Source of the DNA: an uncultured Alphaproteobacteria bacterium
GTDB taxonomy: Bacteria; Pseudomonadota; Alphaproteobacteria; Puniceispirillales; UBA1172
NCBI GenBank assembly: GCA_913056245.1
Contig: CAJXME010000075.1
Location: forward strand, 1-6,113
Reading direction: 5' to 3'
Length of the DNA stretch: 6,113 nucleotides
The position numbers and the translations under genes are program-made. The notes under the pieces are model-generated. The model was not told the origin of the DNA. It worked only from the letters and a program-made list of their open reading frames with translations, and searched no databases. Below are positions 1 to 6,008 of this stretch, piece by piece. Within the stretch, counting starts at the first letter, position 1. Each line of letters starts with the position of its first letter.

Positions 1-914
1 TCGGCAGTGACACCGGCGGCTCGATTCGTTTGCCCGCCGCCGCTTGCGGGTTGGTCGGCATTAAGCCAAGCCATGGCTTGGTGAGCCGCGGGGGTATCTT
101 CCCCCTTTCCGCATCGCTTGATACCTCAGGGCCATTAACGCGAAGCGTCGAAGACGCCGCCATCATGCTCGACGCCATCGCCGGGCATGATCCTCGCGAC
201 CCGCTCTCGCTTGATGCTTCGATTGGCGATTGGCGGCGTGACTTTGAAAAAGGGATTGAAGGGGTGAGGATCGCCCGGGCGGAACATTATTTCCTCAGTG
301 GGGTTGATGCGCCGGTGGCGGATGCCACAGAAGCCGTCTTCACTACCGGTGCTTCTCTCGGTGCGACCATCGCTGATGTTGATGTCTCATCCTTAACCAT
401 TGAGATCAGCAACACCTTGAACGTGATGTTGATCGCCAGCGAAGCGGCGCAACTTCATTTGGACACGGTGGCCGATCATCATCGTGACATGAACGCTCAA
501 ACCGTGATGCGCGTCATCACCGGCATCCATGCCCGCGCCGATGAACAAGCCAAATTGCGTCAATTGCGCGCCGATATGATGGTGCGTTTTATCGATCATG
601 TGTTGGCGGAAAATGATGTGCTGATCACGCCGGTCTGGCCATTCCTTTTGCCGACGATAAGCAATACCGACATTGGCTCTAAACCCGATGCCGCGCCGTT
701 GGTGCAACGCATTGGCCACAACACCCGCCCGTTTAATTTCCTAGGCCTGCCTGTGGTGGTGATACCGATTGGGCTGGATTCCAATGGGTTGCCACTATCG
801 GTGCAATTGGTGGGCAAACCGTTCAGTGAAGCCCTGTTGTTGCGGGTGGCGCGCGCTTTTGAACGTCATTACGCGTTCTGGGATCAGCGCCCTACAGGCT
901 GGGAAAACTCATAG
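1..914 (+). CDS. Amidase-signature family hydrolase, C-terminal part (5' end outside window)
   Basis: Partial gene; the first complete codon is at position 3, and about 303 residues are present. The visible protein opens with GSDTGGSIR, the end of the amidase signature. In this family the Ser of GGSIR (codon 21-23) is the acyl-forming nucleophile of the Ser-cisSer-Lys triad; the Lys and cis-Ser lie upstream of the window. The sequence then runs through the usual family landmarks: a [10 protein letters not shown] segment, [16 protein letters not shown], a 'DVLITPVWP' strand, and a C-terminal [13 protein letters not shown]...[12 protein letters not shown] block. Amidase-signature enzymes hydrolyse carboxamides or ureides and are usually cytosolic; the substrate cannot be read from this part. 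Proximity to purine catabolism makes a ureide or other amide possible, but that is only inference, because the gene points at, rather than with, its neighbour SDR. No frameshift is seen and the reading frame is clean to the TAG. The ATG-free start of the frame confirms that the gene enters from the left edge. Confidence 0.93.
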   Translation, partial: GSDTGGSIRLPAAACGLVGIKPSHGLVSRGGIFPLSASLDTSGPLTRSVEDAAIMLDAIAGHDPRDPLSLDASIGDWRRDFEKGIEGVRIARAEHYFLSGVDAPVADATEAVFTTGASLGATIADVDVSSLTIEISNTLNVMLIASEAAQLHLDTVADHHRDMNAQTVMRVITGIHARADEQAKLRQLRADMMVRFIDHVLAENDVLITPVWPFLLPTISNTDIGSKPDAAPLVQRIGHNTRPFNFLGLPVVVIPIGLDSNGLPLSVQLVGKPFSEALLLRVARAFERHYAFWDQRPTGWENS

Positions 915-1667
915 GCTGGAGCATAAATGCCCGCCATCAACTGGGATCACGACGCCAGTCATATATCGTCCCGCGTCTGAGGCGAGCAGCAATAAAGCGC
1001 CGTTCAAATCATCCAAATTACCAAAACGGCGCATGGGGATGCGCTTGACCAAGGCCTCACCGCCGGGGCTGTTCAAAAAGTCTTTATTCATGTCCGTGGT
1101 AAAATACCCCGGCGCAATAGCATTCACCCGGATGCCATGCCGCGCCAATTCCAGCGCCATGATTTTGGTCATATGAATCACCGCCGCCTTGCTGATGGCA
1201 TAGGCCGCCGCCCCGCCGACCGCGCGCATTCCGGTGATCGAGGCGATATTGATGATATTGCCGCCTTGCCCGGCTTCCACCCAAGATTGGCTCATATATT
1301 GGGCGATGGTGAAGGCCGCCGTTTGATTGGTGGCCATCACCGCGCTGGTGTTTTCTGGGGTGGCAGCCAGCACGCCTGACGGATCGGCGATGCCCGCGTT
1401 ATTGATCAAAATAGCAGGCAAGCCGCCTGATTGTTCGGCAAACTCACCAATACCTTTTTGGATTGAGGCAATATCGGTGACGTCCATGGCAATGGGAATG
1501 CCGCTTTTGCCAAGAGCGGCGGCATTTGCGGTCAACCGATCGAGCCGTCTTGCCGCAAGACCAACCACGGCGCCGGCTTCCGCCATAACCGATGCAAAAT
1601 GCGCGCCCAAGCCCGATGACGCGCCGGTGATCAATACACGCTTGCCCTTGAGATCAGCGCCAATCAT
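909..1667 (-). CDS. Classical SDR-family NAD(P)-dependent oxidoreductase (FabG-like)
   Basis: A complete 252-residue protein of the usual classical-SDR length. Visible landmarks in order: the Rossmann glycine motif TGASSGLG (residues 14-21); a basic pair ending AARR (39-41), after the second strand, which in this family favours NADPH; DVT (62-64), which packs against the adenine; NNAG (89-92); the structural Asn in ATNQ (114); and the catalytic set Ser143, Tyr156 and Lys160 in YAISK. The C-terminus reads VDGGHL plus a short tail, as in many proteobacterial SDRs. It should therefore be a catalytically competent cytosolic ketone/alcohol oxidoreductase, but the substrate is not predictable. The ATG at 1667 is supported by a perfect AGGAGG nine bases upstream. 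The gene is transcribed divergently from the next SDR, and its last six bases overlap the convergent amidase stop. It is not part of the purine operon by orientation. Confidence 0.93.
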   Translation of the reverse strand: MIGADLKGKRVLITGASSGLGAHFASVMAEAGAVVGLAARRLDRLTANAAALGKSGIPIAMDVTDIASIQKGIGEFAEQSGGLPAILINNAGIADPSGVLAATPENTSAVMATNQTAAFTIAQYMSQSWVEAGQGGNIINIASITGMRAVGGAAAYAISKAAVIHMTKIMALELARHGIRVNAIAPGYFTTDMNKDFLNSPGGEALVKRIPMRRFGNLDDLNGALLLLASDAGRYMTGVVIPVDGGHLCSSL

Positions 1668-1676
1668 CGGGGTGAA

Positions 1677-1682
1677 CCTCCT
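1677..1682 (-). promoter_or_regulatory. Ribosome binding site of the minus-strand SDR
   Basis: The plus strand reads CCTCCT, so the transcript carries AGGAGG, a full match to the anti-Shine-Dalgarno core, nine bases before the ATG at 1667. It fixes the start codon. The nine bases CAGGAGGTT are shared with the ribosome binding site of the divergent SDR. Confidence 0.85.
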
Positions 1683-1687
1683 GCTGA

Positions 1688-1701
1688 GTGATTGATATCA
1701 C
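1688..1701. promoter_or_regulatory. Candidate operator dyad 1 (GTGAT-N4-ATCAC)
   Basis: Five-base arms GTGAT and ATCAC flank four bases. The dyad overlaps the predicted -10 box and start site of the minus-strand SDR promoter, a place where a bound regulator would block transcription. The same half-site, in the opposite arrangement, occurs at 1772-1785. The arms are short and chance is possible; no regulator gene is in the window. Confidence 0.25.
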
Positions 1702-1728
1702 CATAACGGCCTTGATCAGGCTTGCCAA
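1700..1728 (-). promoter_or_regulatory. Candidate sigma70-type promoter for the minus-strand SDR
   Basis: Read on the minus strand, a -35 box TTGGCA (plus-strand 1723-1728; five of six matches to TTGACA) is followed by a 17-base spacer and a -10 box TATGGT (1700-1705; four of six matches to TATAAT). Transcription would start near 1693, leaving a leader of about 25 bases with the AGGAGG at 1677-1682. This is the best promoter-like pair seen in the window, but it was judged by eye only. Confidence 0.45.
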
Positions 1729-1775
1729 TCAAAAGCCATCCTTTTTGAAGCCACCACGCATAGGGTTGCCAATCA
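1722..1775. repeat. Ten-base direct repeat TTGCCAATCA in the divergent promoter region
   Basis: TTGCCAATCA occurs at 1722-1731 and again at 1766-1775, 44 bases start to start, which is close to four helical turns. The first copy contains the predicted -35 of the minus-strand SDR and the second contains the predicted -35 of the plus-strand SDR. It may be a shared regulator site, or merely two similar promoter elements. Confidence 0.3.
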
Positions 1776-1793
1776 CAGCGGTGATGATACCAT
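1766..1793 (+). promoter_or_regulatory. Candidate promoter for the plus-strand SDR
   Basis: A -35-like TTGCCA (1766-1771, five of six matches) is followed by a 16-base spacer and a -10-like TACCAT (1788-1793, four of six). Transcription would begin around 1800, about 20 bases before the ATG at 1821. The spacer is slightly short and the -10 box is weak. Confidence 0.35.
1772..1785. promoter_or_regulatory. Candidate operator dyad 2 (ATCAC-N4-GTGAT)
   Basis: Arms ATCAC and GTGAT flank AGCG, lying between the predicted -35 and -10 boxes of the plus-strand SDR promoter. It is the mirror arrangement of the dyad at 1688-1701. This position would suit a repressor, but the arms are only five bases long. 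Confidence 0.25.
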
Positions 1794-1809
1794 GTTTGAT
1801 CATAAAAAC

Positions 1810-1815
1810 AGGAGG
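1810..1815 (+). promoter_or_regulatory. Ribosome binding site of the plus-strand SDR
   Basis: AGGAGG stands five bases before the ATG at 1821 and fixes that start. It is the same strong core as that of the divergent SDR, suggesting that both are well translated. Confidence 0.85.
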
Positions 1816-1820
1816 TTAGG

Positions 1821-2522
1821 ATGACCCAAAAAACAGCATTGATCATCGGCGGCGGGAGCGGTATTGGCGCTGACGCGGCGCGGCATTTGGCGGCATCAGG
1901 GTATCGTGTTGGCATCATGTCGTCTTCCGGCAAGGGTGAGGCCTTGGGCAAAGAATTAGGCGGCATTGGGTTTACCGGCTCTAACCTTAACCCCGATGAT
2001 CTGTCTGCTTTCATCGATTTAGCCATGACGGAATTTGGCCGCATCGATGGGCTGGTCAATGGCGCCGGCCATGGGCCCAAAGGCGATCTGATGGAGATCA
2101 GCGATGACGATTGGCATTTGGGGATGGATTATTACTTGCTCAATGTGATCCGCGCCGTGCGATTGGTGCAGCCGATTATGGAAAAACAAGGCAGCGGTTC
2201 GATTGTCAATGTTTCAACCTTCGCGGTGTTTGAACCTGACCCCGATTTTCCCACCTCAGCGGTCTTTCGCGCGGGTCTGGCGGGATACACCAAATTATTC
2301 AGCACGAAATACGCCGCCGCGGGTTTGCGCATGAACAATGTCTTGCCTGGATTTATCGACAGTTTGCCCGAAAAACCCGATCGGCTGGCGCGTATCCCCG
2401 CCGGTCGTTACGCCAAAGTGGACGAACTGTCTAAGGTCATTGGCTTTCTGATCAGCGATGATTCAAGTTACATCACGGGGCAAAACATCCGTGTTGATGG
2501 CGGGTTGACCCATTCGGTTTGA
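1821..2522 (+). CDS. Atypical SDR-family protein lacking the catalytic YxxxK pair
   Basis: A complete 233-residue SDR-fold protein. The nucleotide-binding motif GGGSGIG is at residues 10-16, the NNAG motif appears as NGAG (80-83), the active-site-strand Ser is Ser132 in VNVST, and the C-terminal ITGQNIRVDGG (218-228) is typical of the family. The position expected to hold YxxxK reads SAVFR (146-150): Tyr is replaced by Ser and Lys by Arg, followed by the usual helix (AGLAGYTK). The segment RMNNVLPGFIDSLPE (170-184) marks a distinct SDR subgroup that I recall having this same altered active site. It should bind a dinucleotide, but normal SDR hydride chemistry is doubtful; it may use other residues or have another role. 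The closeness to SDRs generally is certain, the substrate is unknown. The gene lies 85 bp upstream of the purine genes on the same strand and could be co-transcribed with them. The start is supported by AGGAGG at 1810-1815. Confidence 0.9.
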   Translation: MTQKTALIIGGGSGIGADAARHLAASGYRVGIMSSSGKGEALGKELGGIGFTGSNLNPDDLSAFIDLAMTEFGRIDGLVNGAGHGPKGDLMEISDDDWHLGMDYYLLNVIRAVRLVQPIMEKQGSGSIVNVSTFAVFEPDPDFPTSAVFRAGLAGYTKLFSTKYAAAGLRMNNVLPGFIDSLPEKPDRLARIPAGRYAKVDELSKVIGFLISDDSSYITGQNIRVDGGLTHSV

Positions 2523-2547
2523 TGAAAAGAGGTTGCGTTAAATTCAC

Positions 2548-2576
2548 TTGCCCTTAACTGAGACAAAAGGCAAAAT
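2548..2576 (+). promoter_or_regulatory. Weak candidate promoter ahead of the purine operon
   Basis: In the 85-bp gap after the SDR stop, TTGCCC (2548-2553) and CAAAAT (2571-2576) are 17 bases apart, each matching four of six consensus positions. A six-base inverted repeat ACAAAA (2563-2568) / TTTTGT (2580-2585) straddles the -10. There is no GC-rich stem followed by a T-run, so I see no intrinsic terminator isolating the SDR from the downstream genes; read-through is possible. Confidence 0.3.
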
Positions 2577-2596
2577 AGGTTTTGTTTCAATCAAGT

Positions 2597-2600
2597 AGGA
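2597..2600 (+). promoter_or_regulatory. Ribosome binding site of the HIU hydrolase gene
   Basis: AGGA lies seven bases before the ATG at 2608, supporting that start over internal ATGs. The encoded N-terminus (MAKGYLTTHVLN) also matches where the family begins. Confidence 0.6.
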
Positions 2601-2607
2601 AATCATC

Positions 2608-2964
2608 ATGGCCAAAGGCTATTTGACCACCCATGTCCTGAACACCGCGCAAGGCATCCCCGCCGAAGGCATTCGCATCACCGCTTATGCCATGGATGGA
2701 GGCACCCGGGTCAAAAAGGCGGAAATGGTCACCAATCATGATGGCCGCACCGATAGCCCGCTTTTGCCCGAAGGCGAGTTTCCAGCGGGGGATTATCTGC
2801 TTGAATTCCATGTTGGCGATTATATTCGCCGCCAATTCCCTGATCAGGGTGAGCCGTTTTTTTCCATCATCCCTGTCCCCTTCCATAGCGACGATGGCGA
2901 CGCTCATTATCATGTGCCATTGCTGCTATCACCCTATGGGTATTCCACATATCGAGGCAGTTAA
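2608..2964 (+). CDS. uraH: 5-hydroxyisourate hydrolase (transthyretin-like HIUase)
   Basis: The 118-residue product has the normal length for bacterial HIU hydrolase, which hydrolyses 5-hydroxyisourate, the product of urate oxidation, to OHCU (2-oxo-4-hydroxy-4-carboxy-5-ureidoimidazoline). Diagnostic features are LTTHVLNT at the N-terminus with the active-site His9, DGRTD with the active-site Arg47, HYHVPLLLSP (100-109) with the second catalytic His102, and the C-terminal tetrapeptide YRGS (115-118) that defines HIUases against true transthyretins. The family works as a homotetramer with active sites at the dimer interface (known for the family). No signal peptide is visible, so the product is presumably cytosolic. 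It is the first gene of a tight purine run; the urate oxidase starts nine bases after its stop, which suits translational coupling and sequential chemistry. Confidence 0.97.
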   Translation: MAKGYLTTHVLNTAQGIPAEGIRITAYAMDGGTRVKKAEMVTNHDGRTDSPLLPEGEFPAGDYLLEFHVGDYIRRQFPDQGEPFFSIIPVPFHSDDGDAHYHVPLLLSPYGYSTYRGS

Positions 2965-2973
2965 GAATTAACC

Positions 2974-4251
2974 ATGGCTTTTGACTTTCATCTGATGACG
3001 CTTTTTGCTCTGGATTGGGCAGAATTCGCGGTTCGTTGGCTTCATGTGATCACGGCAATCGCATGGATTGGATCATCCTTTTATTTCATCGCGCTTGATC
3101 TGGGGCTGTGGCGTGACCGCAAATTGCCTGAAGGCGCCCATGGCGAAGAATGGCAAGTCCATGGCGGCGGCTTTTATCATATTCAGAAATATCTGGTGGC
3201 GCCCAAAGCCTTGCCTGAACATTTGACTTGGTTCAAATGGGAATCCTACGCCACGTGGATGTCCGGCTTTGCGCTGATGGTGCTGGTGTATTATTTCGGC
3301 GCTGATCTTTATATGATCGACGCGGAAAAGATGGATTTATCGACGGCTGGGGCGATTGGCATTTCGCTCGCCTCGATTGTGCTGGGATGGCTGGGTTATA
3401 ACACGCTCTGCCGCACCAAATTAGGCGATAACAGCACGCTGTTGATGATTGTGCTTTATGCCTTGCTGGTCTTGCTGTCATGGGGTTTTCACCAAGTCTT
3501 CACGGGTCGCGCGGCGTTTTTACATCTTGGCGCGATCACCGCGACCATCATGTCCGCCAATGTCTTTATGGTGATCATCCCCAATCAGCGTATTGTGGTG
3601 GCTGATCTTAAGGCTGGGCGGCAACCTGATGCGATCTATGGGAAAATCGCCAAACAGCGTTCCACCCATAACAATTACCTCACCCTGCCGGTGATTTTCT
3701 TGATGCTGTCAAACCATTATCCGTTGGCCTTTGGCACGGAATACAGTTGGATCATCGCCGCTTTGGTGTTTCTGATGGGGGTGACGATCCGCCATTACTT
3801 CAACACTGTCCACGCCCGAGGGGGTGAGCCGCGTTGGACTTGGGCGGCAACGACGGTGATTTTTCTTATCATCATGGCGCTATCTTTTGCGCCCCTCTTG
3901 ACGAAAGACGAGGCTGAAACCAGTGATGGTTATGACACCTCGATGCTGGAAGGCGAGGCTGGTCGATTGGCAGCGCATCCTGATTTTGAAGCGGTTCAGG
4001 ATATTGTTTTGGGGCGATGCGCGATGTGCCATGCCGCCGAGCCTCTTTATGAAAGCCTCGCTTTGCGCGACATCACCCATCCGCCGAAGGGCATCATTTT
4101 GGAAACGCCCGTGGCGATTGCGAAACAAGGCCGAGCGATCGTTCTGCAATCCGTGCTATCCCATGCCATGCCCCCCGGCAATGTCAGTTACATGGAAGAC
4201 CAAGAAAGGCAATTGCTCCGCCAATGGTATGTTGAAAGTGTTGCGCAATAG
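2974..4251 (+). CDS. puuD: Membrane-bound urate oxidase PuuD with C-terminal cytochrome c domain
   Basis: The 425-residue protein has about eight hydrophobic segments (roughly 19-40, 94-111, 125-142, 155-171, 182-203, 237-250, 256-272 and 288-307). A linker follows, then a compact C-terminal cytochrome c domain with the heme motif CAMCH (349-353) and a likely axial Met399 in SHAMPPGN. The N-terminal helix FAVRWLHVITAIAWIGSSFYF and the motif VHGGGFYHIQKY (62-73) are typical of PuuD, the membrane urate oxidase characterised in Agrobacterium. It oxidises urate to 5-hydroxyisourate and passes electrons to its own heme c rather than making hydrogen peroxide as soluble uricase does. The heme domain should face the periplasm, as c-type maturation requires. 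Its place between HIU hydrolase and xanthine dehydrogenase fits exactly. The ribosome binding site is weak (a GAGG at 2954-2957 is too far away), so translation probably depends on coupling to the upstream gene. No truncation is seen. Confidence 0.96.
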   Translation: MAFDFHLMTLFALDWAEFAVRWLHVITAIAWIGSSFYFIALDLGLWRDRKLPEGAHGEEWQVHGGGFYHIQKYLVAPKALPEHLTWFKWESYATWMSGFALMVLVYYFGADLYMIDAEKMDLSTAGAIGISLASIVLGWLGYNTLCRTKLGDNSTLLMIVLYALLVLLSWGFHQVFTGRAAFLHLGAITATIMSANVFMVIIPNQRIVVADLKAGRQPDAIYGKIAKQRSTHNNYLTLPVIFLMLSNHYPLAFGTEYSWIIAALVFLMGVTIRHYFNTVHARGGEPRWTWAATTVIFLIIMALSFAPLLTKDEAETSDGYDTSMLEGEAGRLAAHPDFEAVQDIVLGRCAMCHAAEPLYESLALRDITHPPKGIILETPVAIAKQGRAIVLQSVLSHAMPPGNVSYMEDQERQLLRQWYVESVAQ

Positions 4252-4255
4252 TAGT

Positions 4256-4260
4256 GAGGA
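4256..4260 (+). promoter_or_regulatory. Ribosome binding site of xdhA
   Basis: GAGGA, just after the puuD stop (4249-4251), lies nine bases before the ATG at 4270 and supports that start. Confidence 0.6.
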
Positions 4261-4269
4261 AGAAGCATT

Positions 4270-5766
4270 ATGGCAGAATCGGGAAAACGATCCATTCGTG
4301 TCTTGCTGAACGGGGTTGAGCGGGACATCACCCCACCTTCCGCGGACACCACCTTACTGCAATGGTTGCGTCAAGATCAGCGCTTAACCGGAAGCAAAGA
4401 AGGTTGCGCTGAAGGCGATTGCGGGGCTTGCACGGTGGTGATCGGCAAGAAGAACAGCGACGGCCGCATCAGCCATGCCGCCGCCAATGCCTGTATTTTA
4501 TTACTGCCGATGATCGATGGCTTATCGGTGACCACGGTGGAACATATCGCGGGACCCAATGGGGAATTGCATCCTGTCCAAGACGCCATGGTTCAACATC
4601 ACGGGAGCCAATGCGGTTTCTGCACCCCGGGGTTTGTGGCATCGCTTTTTGCGGGGTGGCGTTCGGGATGCGCGTGGACACGGCCTGAGATCGAAAACTT
4701 ATTGGCGGGCAATCTCTGCCGATGCACTGGCTATGGCCCCATTGTTGCCGCCGCCATGAGTTTAGCCGATGCCAAGCCGCCTCAATGGGATCAAGACCGG
4801 AAGACCGCCGAAGAATCTTGGCTCAAGGCGCATGACATCACATCGCTCAACCTATCCAGCGCAGAAGCCTTTCTAGCGCCGACAACCATCGACGCCTTAT
4901 CGGATGCCATCGCCGATCAACCGCAAGCGCAAATCATCGCGGGCGCCACGGATATTGGCCTTTGGATCACCAAGCAATTCCGCAAAATACCCGCCTTTAT
5001 CTCGGTCATGCGTGTGCCGGAGTTGAGCGTGATCACCGAAACAGATGATACGTTTATAATCCCCGCTGGGGTTAATCACGCTGAGGCCAAAGAACATCTG
5101 GCTGAGGCTTACCCCCAACTTGATGAATTGTGGCGGCGGTTTGCCTCGGCGCAAGTGCGTTCAACGGGCACCGTTTGCGGGAATATCGCCAATGGCTCAC
5201 CAATTGGTGATTTGGCGCCGGCTTTTCTGGCCCTTGGCGCAACGCTGGTCTTGCAGCATCGCCATGATCAACGCCATTTGCCGATTGAAGATTTCTTTTT
5301 GGATTATCAAAAGCAAGATCGCGGTGAAGGCGAATGGTTGCGCGAAATCCATCTGCCAAAATTAAAGACCGGCGCGCATTTTTCCGCGATCAAAATTTCC
5401 CGCCGGTTTGACCAAGATATTTCCACGGTGATGGGCGGGTTTTGGTTTGCCCTTGATGCGGGCGTGATCACTGCCGCTCGTCTGGGATATGGCGGCATGG
5501 CGGCGATACCGAAACGCGCCACCAAAACCGAAGAGGCGTTGATCGGCCATCGCGCCGCTGATCCCTTGCCGCAAGATGTCATGGACGCGCTTGCAAGCGA
5601 TTTCAGCCCCATTGATGATATGCGCGCCAGCCAAGATTACCGCCAAGAGATGGCCAAAAACCTTTTACTTAAAGCCCTCGATGCCGCCGCTCATGGCAAG
5701 ACCCATGCCGATCGGCTGGCGGGGTTATCGCCACTTCTAGACGCGCATCAGGGAGCCGCCGAATGA
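4270..5766 (+). CDS. xdhA: Xanthine dehydrogenase small subunit (2x[2Fe-2S] + FAD)
   Basis: This 498-residue protein is the iron-sulfur/FAD subunit of a two-polypeptide molybdenum xanthine dehydrogenase, which oxidises hypoxanthine to xanthine and xanthine to urate and passes electrons to NAD. Residues 8-90 form the plant-type ferredoxin domain with Cys46, Cys51 and Cys54 (CAEGDCGAC) and Cys75. The second, all-helical cluster domain has Cys115 and Cys118 (QCGFCTPG) and Cys150 and Cys152 (LCRCTGYGPI). The FAD domain (about 195-360) shows IIAGATDIGL (222-231) and RSTGTVCGNIANGSPIGD (297-314). The CO-dehydrogenase flavoprotein C-terminal domain follows (about 367-472, ending in DYRQEMAKNLLLKAL). 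All eight cluster cysteines are present and the length is that of the bacterial XdhA family. It begins 18 bases after puuD and overlaps xdhB by ATGA, so the two subunits are translationally coupled. No signal peptide is seen; it is expected in the cytosol. Confidence 0.97.
   Translation: MAESGKRSIRVLLNGVERDITPPSADTTLLQWLRQDQRLTGSKEGCAEGDCGACTVVIGKKNSDGRISHAAANACILLLPMIDGLSVTTVEHIAGPNGELHPVQDAMVQHHGSQCGFCTPGFVASLFAGWRSGCAWTRPEIENLLAGNLCRCTGYGPIVAAAMSLADAKPPQWDQDRKTAEESWLKAHDITSLNLSSAEAFLAPTTIDALSDAIADQPQAQIIAGATDIGLWITKQFRKIPAFISVMRVPELSVITETDDTFIIPAGVNHAEAKEHLAEAYPQLDELWRRFASAQVRSTGTVCGNIANGSPIGDLAPAFLALGATLVLQHRHDQRHLPIEDFFLDYQKQDRGEGEWLREIHLPKLKTGAHFSAIKISRRFDQDISTVMGGFWFALDAGVITAARLGYGGMAAIPKRATKTEEALIGHRAADPLPQDVMDALASDFSPIDDMRASQDYRQEMAKNLLLKALDAAAHGKTHADRLAGLSPLLDAHQGAAE
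5750..5755 (+). promoter_or_regulatory. Ribosome binding site of xdhB
   Basis: AGGGAG inside the end of xdhA lies seven bases before the ATG at 5763; with the ATGA overlap (5763-5766) it indicates coupled translation. Confidence 0.55.
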
Positions 5767-6008
5767 CGACCCCTTCTGCAAACGCCCCTTCGACAAACCC
5801 GATGCCCCATGAAAGCGCGCATCTCCATGTCACGGGAACGGCGCGTTATGTCGATGATATCCCCACCCCGTCGGAAACCTTGCTGGTGATCCCCGGGCTT
5901 AGCCCTGTTGCCAAAGGCCGGATCACCACCCTCGACCTTGATGGCGTGCGCCAAAGCCCGGGCATCATCGCGGTGCTCACCGCGATGGTTGCCGTCCGCT
6001 ACCTCTAA
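5763..6008 (+). CDS. xdhB: Xanthine dehydrogenase large subunit, N-terminal fragment, broken after ~74 codons
   Basis: Only the start of the molybdenum-cofactor subunit is present. Residues 15-38 (PHESAHLHVTGTARYVDDIP, then TP) and 61-74 (GVRQSPGIIAVLTA) match the conserved N-terminus of XdhB, whose family length is around 770 residues or more. In the family the next residues would be A/D-D-[IL]-P and onward. Here, after Ala74 (codon 5982-5984), the frame reads MVAVRYL and stops at TAA 6006-6008. The break coincides with a perfect inverted repeat at 5966-5987. As written, the gene could not encode a working large subunit: all molybdopterin-binding regions and the catalytic Glu are missing. 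Given that the other purine genes are intact, the gene is more likely cut by a chimeric assembly join or rearrangement than decayed. The true xdhB portion is 5763 to about 5984. Confidence 0.85.
   Translation: MTTPSANAPSTNPMPHESAHLHVTGTARYVDDIPTPSETLLVIPGLSPVAKGRITTLDLDGVRQSPGIIAVLTAMVAVRYL
5966..5987. repeat. Perfect 10-bp inverted repeat at the xdhB break
   Basis: The left arm CATCGCGGTG (5966-5975), the spacer CT and the right arm CACCGCGATG (5978-5987) form a perfect dyad. Its right arm spans the codon where XdhB similarity ends. No T-run follows, so it is not a convincing intrinsic terminator. It may be a fold-back or microhomology site that produced the join. Confidence 0.8.

Noticed and set aside
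66..81. Perfect 16-bp palindrome CCAAGCCATGGCTTGG
   Set aside because: It lies inside the conserved amidase coding sequence (KPSHGLV region), with no promoter or gene boundary nearby; most likely a by-product of codon choice.
769..1176. Plus-strand frame of about 135 codons opposite the first SDR
   Set aside because: It overlaps the amidase in another frame and is antisense to a well-supported SDR; its composition is that of a shadow frame.
1664..2080. Minus-strand frame of about 138 codons across the divergent intergenic region
   Set aside because: It is antisense to the second SDR and would cover both SDR promoters and ribosome binding sites; no recognisable domain.
2563..2585. Possible terminator after the second SDR
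   Set aside because: The inverted repeat is AT-only in its arms with an 11-base loop and lacks a GC-rich stem, so it does not look like an intrinsic terminator.
5966..5987. Inverted repeat read as a terminator for the right-edge genes
   Set aside because: The stem is strong, but no U-run follows on either strand and it sits within the coding part of xdhB.
5763..6008. A complete small 81-residue protein
   Set aside because: The first 74 codons clearly match the N-terminus of the much longer XdhB; the short length is caused by the break, not by a real small gene.
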